Positions 1 through 7,247 of a stretch of DNA of 64,000 bases are shown here, piece by piece. Position 1 is the stretch's first letter; every line of letters begins with the position of its first letter. A model generated the notes under the pieces. The model had not been told where the DNA came from, did no database searches, and worked only from the letters and a program-made list of their open reading frames with translations. Source of the DNA: GCA-002050365 sp038235165. Lineage in GTDB: Bacteria; Acidobacteriota; Blastocatellia; Pyrinomonadales; Pyrinomonadaceae. Location of the stretch: NCBI GenBank assembly GCA_038235165.1, contig JBBSUG010000021.1, forward strand, positions 1-64,000, written 5' to 3'. The translations under genes were made by a program, and so were the position numbers.

Positions 1-226
<226 letters not shown>

Positions 227-341
227 AAGTTTTTACTAGCTATTCTACATTGTTCTATTTACTTAAATTAACACATGGACTCGCATATCTAGTTTTCAAA
301 CATCAACTTTCGCTTTCACTGTTTTGTTGGGCGAATTTTCA

Positions 342-370
342 ACTATATAGAATTAACTTTATGTTGTCAA
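342..370 (-). promoter_or_regulatory. rRNA promoter P3 (nearest 16S)
   Basis: On the minus strand a perfect -35 TTGACA (365-370) lies 17 bp before TATAGT (342-347). It is the promoter closest to the 16S gene and the third member of an exact 77-bp series. Leader distance to the 16S start is about 110 bases. Confidence 0.85.
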
Positions 371-418
371 CCCGTCACAGAAACTTTTTCATTTCCTTCA
401 CTTCCGGGCGAACTTTTA

Positions 419-447
419 ATCCTATACAGATTAAATTTTTTTGTCAA
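419..447 (-). promoter_or_regulatory. rRNA promoter P2
   Basis: Minus-strand TTGACA (442-447), a 17-bp spacer and a weaker -10 TAGGAT (419-424). It sits exactly 77 bp upstream of P3 and 77 bp downstream of P1, and shares the TTCGCCC block just after the -10. Confidence 0.75.
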
Positions 448-495
448 ACCCTTAAGAGCGTTTTTCTAAAACCTGCTCTATGGGGCGAACTTTTA

Positions 496-524
496 ACTAT
501 ACTCAGTTAAAATTTACTTGTCAA
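496..524 (-). promoter_or_regulatory. rRNA promoter P1
   Basis: Minus-strand TTGACA (519-524), 17-bp spacer and TATAGT (496-501). This near-consensus sigma-70 promoter is expected to start transcription around 489-490, just before a TTCGCCC block shared by all three copies. Confidence 0.85.
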
Positions 525-602
525 CCGTATTCAAACTTTTTTTTTTAATTCTGAAGTTAATCTTTTAACTTTTGAACTTCCAATCGTTTGAAGCAATTTA
601 CT

Positions 603-631
603 ATTCTCTACATCTGCCTGACGTTTGTCAA
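603..631 (-). promoter_or_regulatory. possible fourth upstream rRNA promoter
   Basis: A further perfect TTGACA (626-631, minus strand) is followed after 17 bp by GAGAAT (603-608), a 4-of-6 match to the -10 consensus. It lacks the shared flanking block and is not in the 77-bp register, so it is weaker evidence than the other three. Confidence 0.4.
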
Positions 632-653
632 GCGTAGTTGCAACTTTTTTTAA

Positions 654-1154
654 TTAGATAATTCCCTTTGTTTTCAGTATCAAATCCGTAGTTTCTCTAA
701 TTGCCCCTAAGCCGCCTCTGCACTCAGTTATATAGTGGGCGTGAAGTAAAATTGCTTTGTTGGCATCTGCCACTGCGACTGCAAATCCCACTTTTTCAAA
801 CAAAACCAAATCTTGTATATCATCACCTATATAAGCTGTTTGATCGGCATCAACTTTGGCTTCGTTTAATATATCCTCAAAACAATCAGCTTTATTTACT
901 GAACCTTGTTTAATGAATTGAATTTCGAGTTCGGTTGTTCTTTTAATTAACATTGTAGAACTTCTCCCGGTAATGATACCCGAACGAAAGCCGGCTTTGT
1001 GCCACATCGTCAATCCCTGACCATCGCGGACGTGAAAAACTTTCATCGTTTCACCGCTCTCGGTAAAGTATAGTCGTCCGTCAGTTAAAACTCCGTCGCA
1101 ATCCATCAAAAGCAATTCGATTTTTCCGACGCGTTCGATCAATTCTTCGTCCAT
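654..1154 (-). CDS. kdsC: 3-deoxy-D-manno-octulosonate 8-phosphate phosphatase
   Basis: A 166-residue HAD-superfamily phosphatase of the small KdsC type, which removes phosphate from Kdo-8-phosphate in the cytoplasm to give Kdo for LPS inner core. The nucleophile motif DCDGVLTDG has Asp18 and Asp20. The middle has the TGRSS segment and the C-terminal part the metal-binding IGDD motif. There is no cap domain, and the length is normal for KdsC. It starts 3 bp after the stop of the secreted protein upstream and is the last gene of a minus-strand run that also contains kdsA, which supports the assignment. Confidence 0.93.
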   Translation of the reverse strand: MDEELIERVGKIELLLMDCDGVLTDGRLYFTESGETMKVFHVRDGQGLTMWHKAGFRSGIITGRSSTMLIKRTTELEIQFIKQGSVNKADCFEDILNEAKVDADQTAYIGDDIQDLVLFEKVGFAVAVADANKAILLHAHYITECRGGLGAIRETTDLILKTKGII

Positions 1155-1157
1155 ATA

Positions 1158-1682
1158 TTATGTGCCGTTAACCATCGCCTGCGTTTTACGAAGGTTTGCG
1201 CCCTTAAATTTCCCCGTCGCCTGTACAGTTTTCAGAAAACTGTTTGCTTGAGCCGCAGTTTTTCCCGCATAAACAGCGATAAACCCCACATTGTCAGCGA
1301 CGTTTGTGTATGACAAGTCCCCAGCATCCGAACATTTGAGCGCAAAAACTTTGTGATCGAGAAACACTTTTTGAATCTCCAATCTTTCATTTTCCGAAAT
1401 GGCGTTGTCACAATTGACCTTGACATTGTATTTTACGGTTTTCAAAACCACCATATAAAATGACTCGGATTCGTAAATTACCGCATTGTCGGTCGGGAGT
1501 TCGAATGGGATTTCGTGTGCCGGAAAATCTATTTCGGGTGTGCGGCATTTAAGCTGTGGATTGCCGCAAATTTTTCCTAACTTGGCTTTTGGGCTTCTTC
1601 TCTGTGCATTTGCCCCAGACGGAGAGATGATGATGCACATCACTCCCAACAACATCCAAAACACAATTTTTGTTTTTAACAT
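1158..1682 (-). CDS. secreted protein of unknown function
   Basis: 174 residues. The N-terminus is a clear signal peptide: Lys-rich start, hydrophobic core (WMLLGVMCIIISP), then an ANA-QRR type cleavage site near residue 26. The mature part has four Cys residues (two near residues 39-46, two in the middle) that could form disulfides outside the cytoplasm. I do not recognise a family. It lies 17 bp after the M1-like gene and 3 bp before kdsC, so it is probably cotranscribed with them. A cell-envelope location is inferred; the function is unknown. Confidence 0.7.
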   Translation of the reverse strand: MLKTKIVFWMLLGVMCIIISPSGANAQRRSPKAKLGKICGNPQLKCRTPEIDFPAHEIPFELPTDNAVIYESESFYMVVLKTVKYNVKVNCDNAISENERLEIQKVFLDHKVFALKCSDAGDLSYTNVADNVGFIAVYAGKTAAQANSFLKTVQATGKFKGANLRKTQAMVNGT

Positions 1683-1699
1683 TTGGATATCTCCTTAAT

Positions 1700-3958
1700 T
1701 TATCGCACCTCAAAAATTTCTACGCCGCTCAATTTCCAATTTCCGCCGACTTTCGCCAAACGAAATACTGCCGTTCCGCTCTCCGCGTCCTTGGTCAATA
1801 GTTTGATGTTGAGAGCGGTTTCAACTAACACATTGTTTGCATCAACTTTATCAATTTGCACGACATTCGTCTGCCACTGTTGCGCTCCAGCGATGCCGCC
1901 CGCAAATTTCGTGATTTCGCCTGCGACGATTAATGCGTCAATGTCGGCTTTGTTTCCAGAAACTGCCGCTTTGTCGAATTGTACGAAAAAGGCTTTGATG
2001 CTTTCGTCATTCGCAGTCAAAACATTCGATTTATTTCTGCCTGCCCGCGCTGCCAAAGCCGCGCCGTAATCAGCGTCCGCTTTGATCGTTTCTCCAAAAA
2101 ACTGCGCCGCCTGCGCCGCCTGTCCATTTTTCAGCGCGACTTCGCCAAGCCCTTCATTCGCCCACGCCAAACTTCGCGCCGTCGGCAGTTTCGCCTCCGC
2201 CACTACGCGGAATTCTTTGTCGGCACTACCAGTTTTCGCCTGTGCCAACAGAGCGCGGGCCAATAGAATCCGTACATCGTCAAATTGTGGGTAAGACTGC
2301 AAAACGATTCGCGCATTTTTCTCCGCTGCCGTAAAATCCTGTTTATCAAAAGCACGTTTTACCATTAATAAAGAATCACTGTCGTCGAATTCGCGCGGCG
2401 CGACATCATCAAAGTACTCGGTTTGCGGATATAATTTATCAGCATCAACTTCCGCCCGCACAATTTTGTTCGGAGATTTGAATGTCACTTCACCAAAGCT
2501 TTTAGCCGGAATAGTGGTCTGCGTCGTCATTTTTTCGCCGCTCGCCGTCGTCGCCAGAACATTGACCACCGCATCAATCGAACCCGTATTTCGCAGGGCG
2601 ACTTTTGTTTCCGTCCCATTCACCTGCGGCAAACCAATCAGCAAATTAGTATCGGTAACTTGACCGAACAAGTAATCCAGCAAATCTTTTTGAGAAGAAA
2701 ATGCCGCACGTAGATTACTTAACTGCAAACTTCCGCTTTTCATATTCGTCCGCAAAGTGCTGAAGAATTCGTCCCGCCCGACTTTTTTCGCTAAAATCTG
2801 CCAAATCATCGCGCCTTTGTTCGCAACTTCGGTGTAATAATAATCGTCCAGCGGCGAAGCGACCGTTATCGGCGCATCGCGTTTTGAAATTCCCGCGTAA
2901 GCCGTGCGCTGCCGCAACCTTTCAATATCGGCGACATCTTTTCCGTATTTTGATTCCAAAAATTGGGTGGCGACGTATTTTGTCAGCCCTTCGCGAATCA
3001 CTCCGTAAGCGTCACCATCAACCTGCACGGCATTTCCCAGCCAAACTTTAGCGACGGCTTCCGCCACCGTCATCGCCGTCTGCGAATCAATTTTCTGCCG
3101 CCGGAAAACGCCGTCGTCAACGAAAATCGCCCCGCCGCCGGAAAAACCCGTGCCGCGCTTGACGGCGATAATTTTAATCGGCACATCGGGCGCAGTTCCC
3201 AGTAAAGCTGCCGTGAAGGTTTTTGCCTCTGAAGTCAGACCCGCCAATTCCTGCGCGCGTTTCTGCGCGTCGGCATCAGAACCTTTCGGCATAAATACCG
3301 AAACATTGTTCGCTTCGATTTTGTCCCAATTGCCCGCAACGAAAAAAGGCTGCCCGTTTAATTTCTGTTCGAAACTGCCGCTGCCCTCCGTTCCCGACGA
3401 TAAAACCGTCAGATTATTTGCCGAGTTTACTTTCAAATTAAATGGCGCGTAATCTCCACCTCGCGCAAAATACCAACTGTTTGGTGTCGGATACCAAAAC
3501 GCCAGCGGCAAAAACTGCGCTCCGACCGGCGAAATTGAATTCAATCCCGAATTTTCATTGACGTTCAATTTATAATCAATCACCGCCGAAATAATTTGAT
3601 TTGATTGTGTTGAGGGAACGCGAATGACGATTTTTTGAAAACTGCTGCTCGCGTTAATTTTTTCTTCGCGCTTGCTGAAATCCGCCGTTGCCCCGTTGAC
3701 ACTGACCGCGCTGACCACCGCATTCGAACCGATTCGCAAAGATAAGGTCGAAGCCACGCTGCTTGAAACATTTTTCAAATTTAATGTTGCTTTGACCGAT
3801 AAATTTCTATCCGTTTGAACCGTCGGCAAAGTTGCTGCGATGTCATATTTCTGCACCTGCCACGTTATCGAAGCGCGACTGTCGTCTTGCGCCACGGCTG
3901 AGAATGCAAAGGTTAAAATTAAAAAAGTTAAAATAACTGCTGAACAAAAAAATTTCAT
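1700..3958 (-). CDS. secreted M1-peptidase-like protein without the zinc site, with TPR-like C-terminus
   Basis: 752 residues with a signal peptide ending near Ala-Val-Ala-Gln (residue 24). Residues 30-210 resemble the beta-sheet N-terminal domain of M1 aminopeptidases and 220-430 the gluzincin-like domain. At the position of HEXXH it has E300-A301-V-A-K304. The third ligand Glu is retained as E323, exactly 19 residues after position 304, and the GAMEN-like loop is GGGAIF (274-279). Both zinc His and the catalytic Glu are therefore gone. Residues about 535-650 look like TPR-type helical repeats, and the end resembles a small NTF2-like domain. It is probably a non-enzymatic binding or scaffold protein of the envelope. 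Confidence 0.75.
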   Translation of the reverse strand: MKFFCSAVILTFLILTFAFSAVAQDDSRASITWQVQKYDIAATLPTVQTDRNLSVKATLNLKNVSSSVASTLSLRIGSNAVVSAVSVNGATADFSKREEKINASSSFQKIVIRVPSTQSNQIISAVIDYKLNVNENSGLNSISPVGAQFLPLAFWYPTPNSWYFARGGDYAPFNLKVNSANNLTVLSSGTEGSGSFEQKLNGQPFFVAGNWDKIEANNVSVFMPKGSDADAQKRAQELAGLTSEAKTFTAALLGTAPDVPIKIIAVKRGTGFSGGGAIFVDDGVFRRQKIDSQTAMTVAEAVAKVWLGNAVQVDGDAYGVIREGLTKYVATQFLESKYGKDVADIERLRQRTAYAGISKRDAPITVASPLDDYYYTEVANKGAMIWQILAKKVGRDEFFSTLRTNMKSGSLQLSNLRAAFSSQKDLLDYLFGQVTDTNLLIGLPQVNGTETKVALRNTGSIDAVVNVLATTASGEKMTTQTTIPAKSFGEVTFKSPNKIVRAEVDADKLYPQTEYFDDVAPREFDDSDSLLMVKRAFDKQDFTAAEKNARIVLQSYPQFDDVRILLARALLAQAKTGSADKEFRVVAEAKLPTARSLAWANEGLGEVALKNGQAAQAAQFFGETIKADADYGAALAARAGRNKSNVLTANDESIKAFFVQFDKAAVSGNKADIDALIVAGEITKFAGGIAGAQQWQTNVVQIDKVDANNVLVETALNIKLLTKDAESGTAVFRLAKVGGNWKLSGVEIFEVR

Positions 3959-3963
3959 AACTG

Positions 3964-4485
3964 TTAAAAAGGAAATTTTAATCCCATCTCACGAATCTGT
4001 AAAAGTGCTTCGGCGTTTCCAATCGCGTCGTCAACTGGATTGTGCGTATGTTCCGTCTTTCTAAATTTTTTCCATTTTGAGGCGGCGAAATAATCTTTGA
4101 CGAGTCCGGCATACAAATCGCCGATTCTTCTCGCGCTGAAGCCGAACGGATTTTTGCCTGTAAAAAAGTGAAAATAATAATTTATCCACTGCCAGTCAAA
4201 CGCCGGATTGTCCGAAATAAAAACTGTCTGCCCGCTTGAATTAGCTTTTATCCATTCATCAAACGCCGTCATCACATCCTGCGGATCATCAAAAGCCAGA
4301 TGTTCTTCCCGCGAAAACCCGCTGATCGCCAAGGCTTCGGGAATAAATTCATCGGAAATAGGTTTCGTTTTCCCATAAAAAGTCTTCGACAAACTCGGTT
4401 CAACCACGACCGCACCAAAACAAACCATTGAGTATTTATGCGGAATCGCGCCGTCGGCTTCAACATCAACTACAATTAAAGACAT
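3964..4485 (-). CDS. DEDDh-type 3'-5' exonuclease (Rv2179c-like)
   Basis: 173 residues. The N-terminus VVDVEADG gives the first Asp and Glu of a DEDD exonuclease (D7, E9), FISDNPAFDWQW gives the second-motif Asp, and HNPVDDAIGNAEAL gives the final His and Asp. This order matches compact RNase T / Rv2179c-like exoribonucleases that trim RNA or single-stranded DNA ends. No other domain is present. It lies 5 bp upstream of the M1-like gene and downstream of kdsA, probably in one operon. The substrate cannot be told from the sequence. Confidence 0.8.
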   Translation of the reverse strand: MSLIVVDVEADGAIPHKYSMVCFGAVVVEPSLSKTFYGKTKPISDEFIPEALAISGFSREEHLAFDDPQDVMTAFDEWIKANSSGQTVFISDNPAFDWQWINYYFHFFTGKNPFGFSARRIGDLYAGLVKDYFAASKWKKFRKTEHTHNPVDDAIGNAEALLQIREMGLKFPF

Positions 4486-4554
4486 AATTTAATTCAAAGC
4501 AAACTCAGCAAAAAAACTTTTGACCGCTTCGTGCATTTTTGTCGAGTATTATCA

Positions 4555-5370
4555 TTATTCATTCACCAATTCGTGAATCGCTTTCAATTTCGTCAAAAGT
4601 TTTTCCAATTTACTCAAAGGCAGTTGATTCGGACCGTCTGACGGTGCAATACTCGGATTATCGTGAACTTCCATAAAAACCGCGTCCACTCCGCAGGCGA
4701 CACCGGCGCGGGCAAAATGTTCGATGTATTCGGCTTGTCCGCCCGTTGCCTTACCGAGTCCGCCGGGAAGCTGTAACGAATGCGTCACATCAAACATGAC
4801 CGGCACGCCGAACGAACGCATTACTGGGAAACTTCTCAAATCCACCACCAAATTATTGTAGCCGAAACTCGCGCCGCGTTCGGTCAGAAGAATTTTCTCG
4901 CTTCCTGCTTCGCGCAGTTTTTCGACGATGTTTTTTGCATCCCACGGCGACAGGAATTGTCCTTTTTTGACATTAACGGCTTTTCCCGTCTTCGCGCTTT
5001 CGACCAACAAATCTGTTTGGCGGCACAGAAATGCGGGAATCTGAATCATATCGGCGACTTCAGCGACTTTTTCAACCTGCCAAGTTTCGTGAACGTCGGT
5101 AATGACTGGAACGCCGATTTCAGCTTTAACTTGTTTGAGAATGTTCAACCCGAATTCCATTCCCTGCCCGCGAAAACTTTCAATCGAACTGCGATTCGCT
5201 TTGTCGAACGAAGATTTATAAACAAATTGGACACCGACATTTTCGCAAATATCTTTAATTTCCCGCGCCATAAAAAGCGCGTGCTGTTCATTTTCGACAA
5301 CGCACGGACCTAAAATAAAACTTAGATTTCCGTCGCCGAAAGTGACATTTTCAACCTTAAAAGAATTCAT
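4555..5370 (-). CDS. kdsA: 3-deoxy-8-phosphooctulonate synthase
   Basis: 271 residues. Condenses arabinose-5-phosphate with phosphoenolpyruvate to give Kdo-8-phosphate, in the cytoplasm. The start is set at 5370, where AGGA lies about 8 bases upstream; a longer frame to 5490 only adds sequence overlapping the preceding gene. Characteristic motifs are YKSSFDKANRSS, ITDVHE, QIPAFLCRQTDLL, KKGQFLSPWD and DVTHSLQLPGG. The early GPCVVEN motif places Cys23 where metal-dependent (class II) enzymes have their metal-binding Cys and where E. coli-type enzymes have Asn, so a metal-dependent enzyme is predicted. It overlaps the upstream membrane-protein gene by 14 bp. Confidence 0.95.
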   Translation of the reverse strand: MNSFKVENVTFGDGNLSFILGPCVVENEQHALFMAREIKDICENVGVQFVYKSSFDKANRSSIESFRGQGMEFGLNILKQVKAEIGVPVITDVHETWQVEKVAEVADMIQIPAFLCRQTDLLVESAKTGKAVNVKKGQFLSPWDAKNIVEKLREAGSEKILLTERGASFGYNNLVVDLRSFPVMRSFGVPVMFDVTHSLQLPGGLGKATGGQAEYIEHFARAGVACGVDAVFMEVHDNPSIAPSDGPNQLPLSKLEKLLTKLKAIHELVNE

Positions 5371-5812
5371 TATTATTTTCCTGCTTGTAATAAGCGATGA
5401 CATTTCTCTGTGTAAAATACCACCAACCGAGTCCGAATAAAAACAAAGGTTTGAGCAAACTGAATCCAAACAACAGTATATTCGCATCATAAAAACCGTT
5501 CGAATTCGGCTTAGCGTATGAAATCTCCAAAATCAACACAAAAACCGACCAGAGCATATTTAGCGAAATAAACGTCAACAATAAGATTCGCGCCAGATTT
5601 TCTCCGAAAAAAGTCCAAATTGATGCGGCTGCCGAAAAAACATCCAGAGCTATCAAAAGTGCGGCGATCAGTAGCGGCGTTTCATTTTCGGTTTGCCGCA
5701 TCGCGGACAAGTCGTAATAAAATTGATATATCCCGAAGTTAAAAAATAACAGAAGAGCCATTAGATAAACGCCCTCGGGTTTGGGAATGCGATTTTTCGT
5801 GACATTTTCCAT
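5357..5812 (-). CDS. small integral membrane protein, unknown function
   Basis: 151 residues with about four hydrophobic segments: near 16-34, 48-68, 75-95 and 110-132. The N-terminus is short and polar and the C-terminal tail (YYKQENNNEFF) is hydrophilic. I do not recognise a family. The gene is first in the minus-strand run, and its 3' end overlaps the kdsA start by 14 bp, so translational coupling is likely. The stretch 5813-5950 upstream is AT-rich and would hold the promoters of this gene and of the divergent dps. Confidence 0.65.
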   Translation of the reverse strand: MENVTKNRIPKPEGVYLMALLLFFNFGIYQFYYDLSAMRQTENETPLLIAALLIALDVFSAAASIWTFFGENLARILLLTFISLNMLWSVFVLILEISYAKPNSNGFYDANILLFGFSLLKPLFLFGLGWWYFTQRNVIAYYKQENNNEFF

Positions 5813-5952
5813 AAACCATTTTAGAAAATCGAAGAGTTTCTTTTGGTCATTTCAAACAAAATAAGGCTTTAATTTTTGTCACCATTATTTGATTCTCAAT
5901 CTAAGAAGTGTATTCTATTTTACACGACTATTTTCTTTTCAAGAACTGTTTG

Positions 5953-5958
5953 TATAAT
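5953..5958 (+). promoter_or_regulatory. -10 element of the dps promoter
   Basis: A perfect TATAAT lies 45 bp before the dps start. The region 17 bp upstream (5930-5935, ATTTTC) is a poor -35 match, which could fit an activator-dependent or stress-sigma promoter. The assignment rests on the -10 and its position only. Confidence 0.45.
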
Positions 5959-6003
5959 ATCAGTGGGAAATAGTAAGTGAAAATTTTAATGATAGGGGAA
6001 ATT

Positions 6004-6645
6004 ATGAGCAAGGATACAAAGAAAAAAACGGACACGAAATCGAAAAATGCGGCGGCATCAAAAAAAGCTCCGGCAGCGGTCAACAACGATGCAGCCCAGC
6101 CGATTACCAATCAGCGCGGACACATTCTACAAGAATATGACACGGTTGTTCGGCTGCCGATTGGAATGCAGGAAGAAACTTGTCTAAAAAGCGTCAAAGC
6201 ACTCAATGAAGTTTTGGCGGACACGATGACCATCCGCGATATGTATAAAAAACATCATTGGCAGGTCGCCGGACCCACTTTTTATCAGCTTCATTTGTTG
6301 TTTGATAAACATTATGAAGAACAAACCGAACTGGTTGATTTACTCGCCGAACGCATTCAGCGGTTGGGCGGCATAACATTAGCGATGGCTGCCGATGTTG
6401 CTGAAGAAACCAATATTGAACGCCCGCCGCGCGGACGCGAAGAAGTTCCCGTACAAATTTCGCGGCTATGCGAAGCACACGAAATTATTTTGAATGAATC
6501 GCACAAATACGCCAAAGATGCTGACGATCTCGGCGACGACGGCACGAATGATTTGTTGGTCAGCAACATTATTCGCACCAATGAACGCCAGGTTTGGTTC
6601 ATCGCCGAACACCTCGTCGAAGTACCGGTGGTGATCGCCGATTAA
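6004..6645 (+). CDS. dps: Dps-type DNA-protecting ferritin-like protein
   Basis: 213 residues. Dps proteins form 12-subunit shells that bind DNA, oxidise Fe(II) with peroxide and store iron. The ferroxidase signature is present: KKHHWQVAGPTFYQLH followed by LLFDKHYEEQTELVDLLAERI. The start at 6004 follows AGGGGA at good spacing; an upstream in-frame ATG at 5977 has none. Residues 1-45 form a Lys/Ala-rich disordered tail (KKKTDTKSKN, then AASKKAPAA), longer than in E. coli Dps and suited to DNA binding. Transcribed alone, with a strong terminator behind it. Confidence 0.93.
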   Translation: MSKDTKKKTDTKSKNAAASKKAPAAVNNDAAQPITNQRGHILQEYDTVVRLPIGMQEETCLKSVKALNEVLADTMTIRDMYKKHHWQVAGPTFYQLHLLFDKHYEEQTELVDLLAERIQRLGGITLAMAADVAEETNIERPPRGREEVPVQISRLCEAHEIILNESHKYAKDADDLGDDGTNDLLVSNIIRTNERQVWFIAEHLVEVPVVIAD

Positions 6646-6667
6646 TTCGGTTTAATTGAAAAAAAAA

Positions 6668-6715
6668 GGAATGCCGGTGAAAATCTGATCAGATTTTCAC
6701 CGGCGTTCCTTTTTC
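6668..6715. terminator. bidirectional terminator between dps and the GNAT gene
   Basis: A long near-perfect hairpin (GGAA-GCCGGTGAAAATCTGA at 6668-6689 pairing with its complement to 6709) is followed by TTTTT on the plus strand and preceded by a long A-run (6660-6667), so it can serve both convergent genes. Confidence 0.9.
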
Positions 6716-6717
6716 GT

Positions 6718-7245
6718 TTAACCATTAAATGAATAGTTTTTCATCACAAAAGTTCCTTTATATTCGTCTTTCATCAGCTCGAAATCCAAAAATTGATGCG
6801 CGTGAATCTCAAAACCGGCTTTTTTATACGCCGCAATTGGTTTTTCCGCCGTATCCATTGCAACCAGCCAAATACAGCCGCAGTTTATTTCCCGTGCGCG
6901 TTGAAAAACAAAATCCATCACCTCGCGCCCGACACCTTTACCCGTCCATTCTTTGATAAAATAGATTTTCTCAAGATAAAGTGCGTTCTCGACATCTGAA
7001 TCCGGCAGTAGTTTACGCAAAACGAGTTTCAAAATGCCGATATTGTGTTCTTCCGCCGCGATAATATAATACTCAACATTTTCGTCAACAAGTTCGTTTT
7101 GAAGAAACTCGACACCGAAACAACGCTCTAAATACCACTCTAACCCGTGCGGTTTCCACAATTGCGAATAATGCGGAATGTATGATTCGATGCCGATGTC
7201 GCGCAATTCCAGCAAATTCGGCAGTCCGACTTTTCTCAAATTCAT
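6718..7245 (-). CDS. GNAT-family N-acetyltransferase
   Basis: 175 residues. The acetyl-CoA binding motif is TGKGVGREVMDFVFQRA (about residues 100-116), preceded by the LYLEKIYF strand and followed by IWLVAMDTAEKPIAAYKKAGF, the usual GNAT layout. The substrate cannot be inferred. The ATG is 2 bp after the pyrG stop, so it is translated from the pyrG transcript. It ends at the shared terminator with dps. Confidence 0.85.
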   Translation of the reverse strand: MNLRKVGLPNLLELRDIGIESYIPHYSQLWKPHGLEWYLERCFGVEFLQNELVDENVEYYIIAAEEHNIGILKLVLRKLLPDSDVENALYLEKIYFIKEWTGKGVGREVMDFVFQRAREINCGCIWLVAMDTAEKPIAAYKKAGFEIHAHQFLDFELMKDEYKGTFVMKNYSFNG

Positions 7246-7247
7246 AT

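Larger units (their letters stand above)
331..524 (-). repeat. tandem 77-bp promoter repeat (three copies)
   Basis: Three related 40-bp blocks at 331-370, 408-447 and 485-524 are spaced exactly 77 bp apart. Each contains the -35, spacer, -10 and TTCGCCC start region. The 37 bp between blocks have diverged. The layout suggests duplication of one promoter unit, with the promoter parts kept by selection. Confidence 0.8.

Noticed and set aside
331..524. Regular 77-bp repeats considered as a CRISPR array.
   Set aside because: Only three units, imperfect repeats of 40 bp, and each unit is a promoter on the rRNA strand.
4555..5490. Longer kdsA start at 5490.
   Set aside because: The added part overlaps the upstream membrane-protein gene and has no KdsA similarity; AGGA precedes the ATG at 5370.
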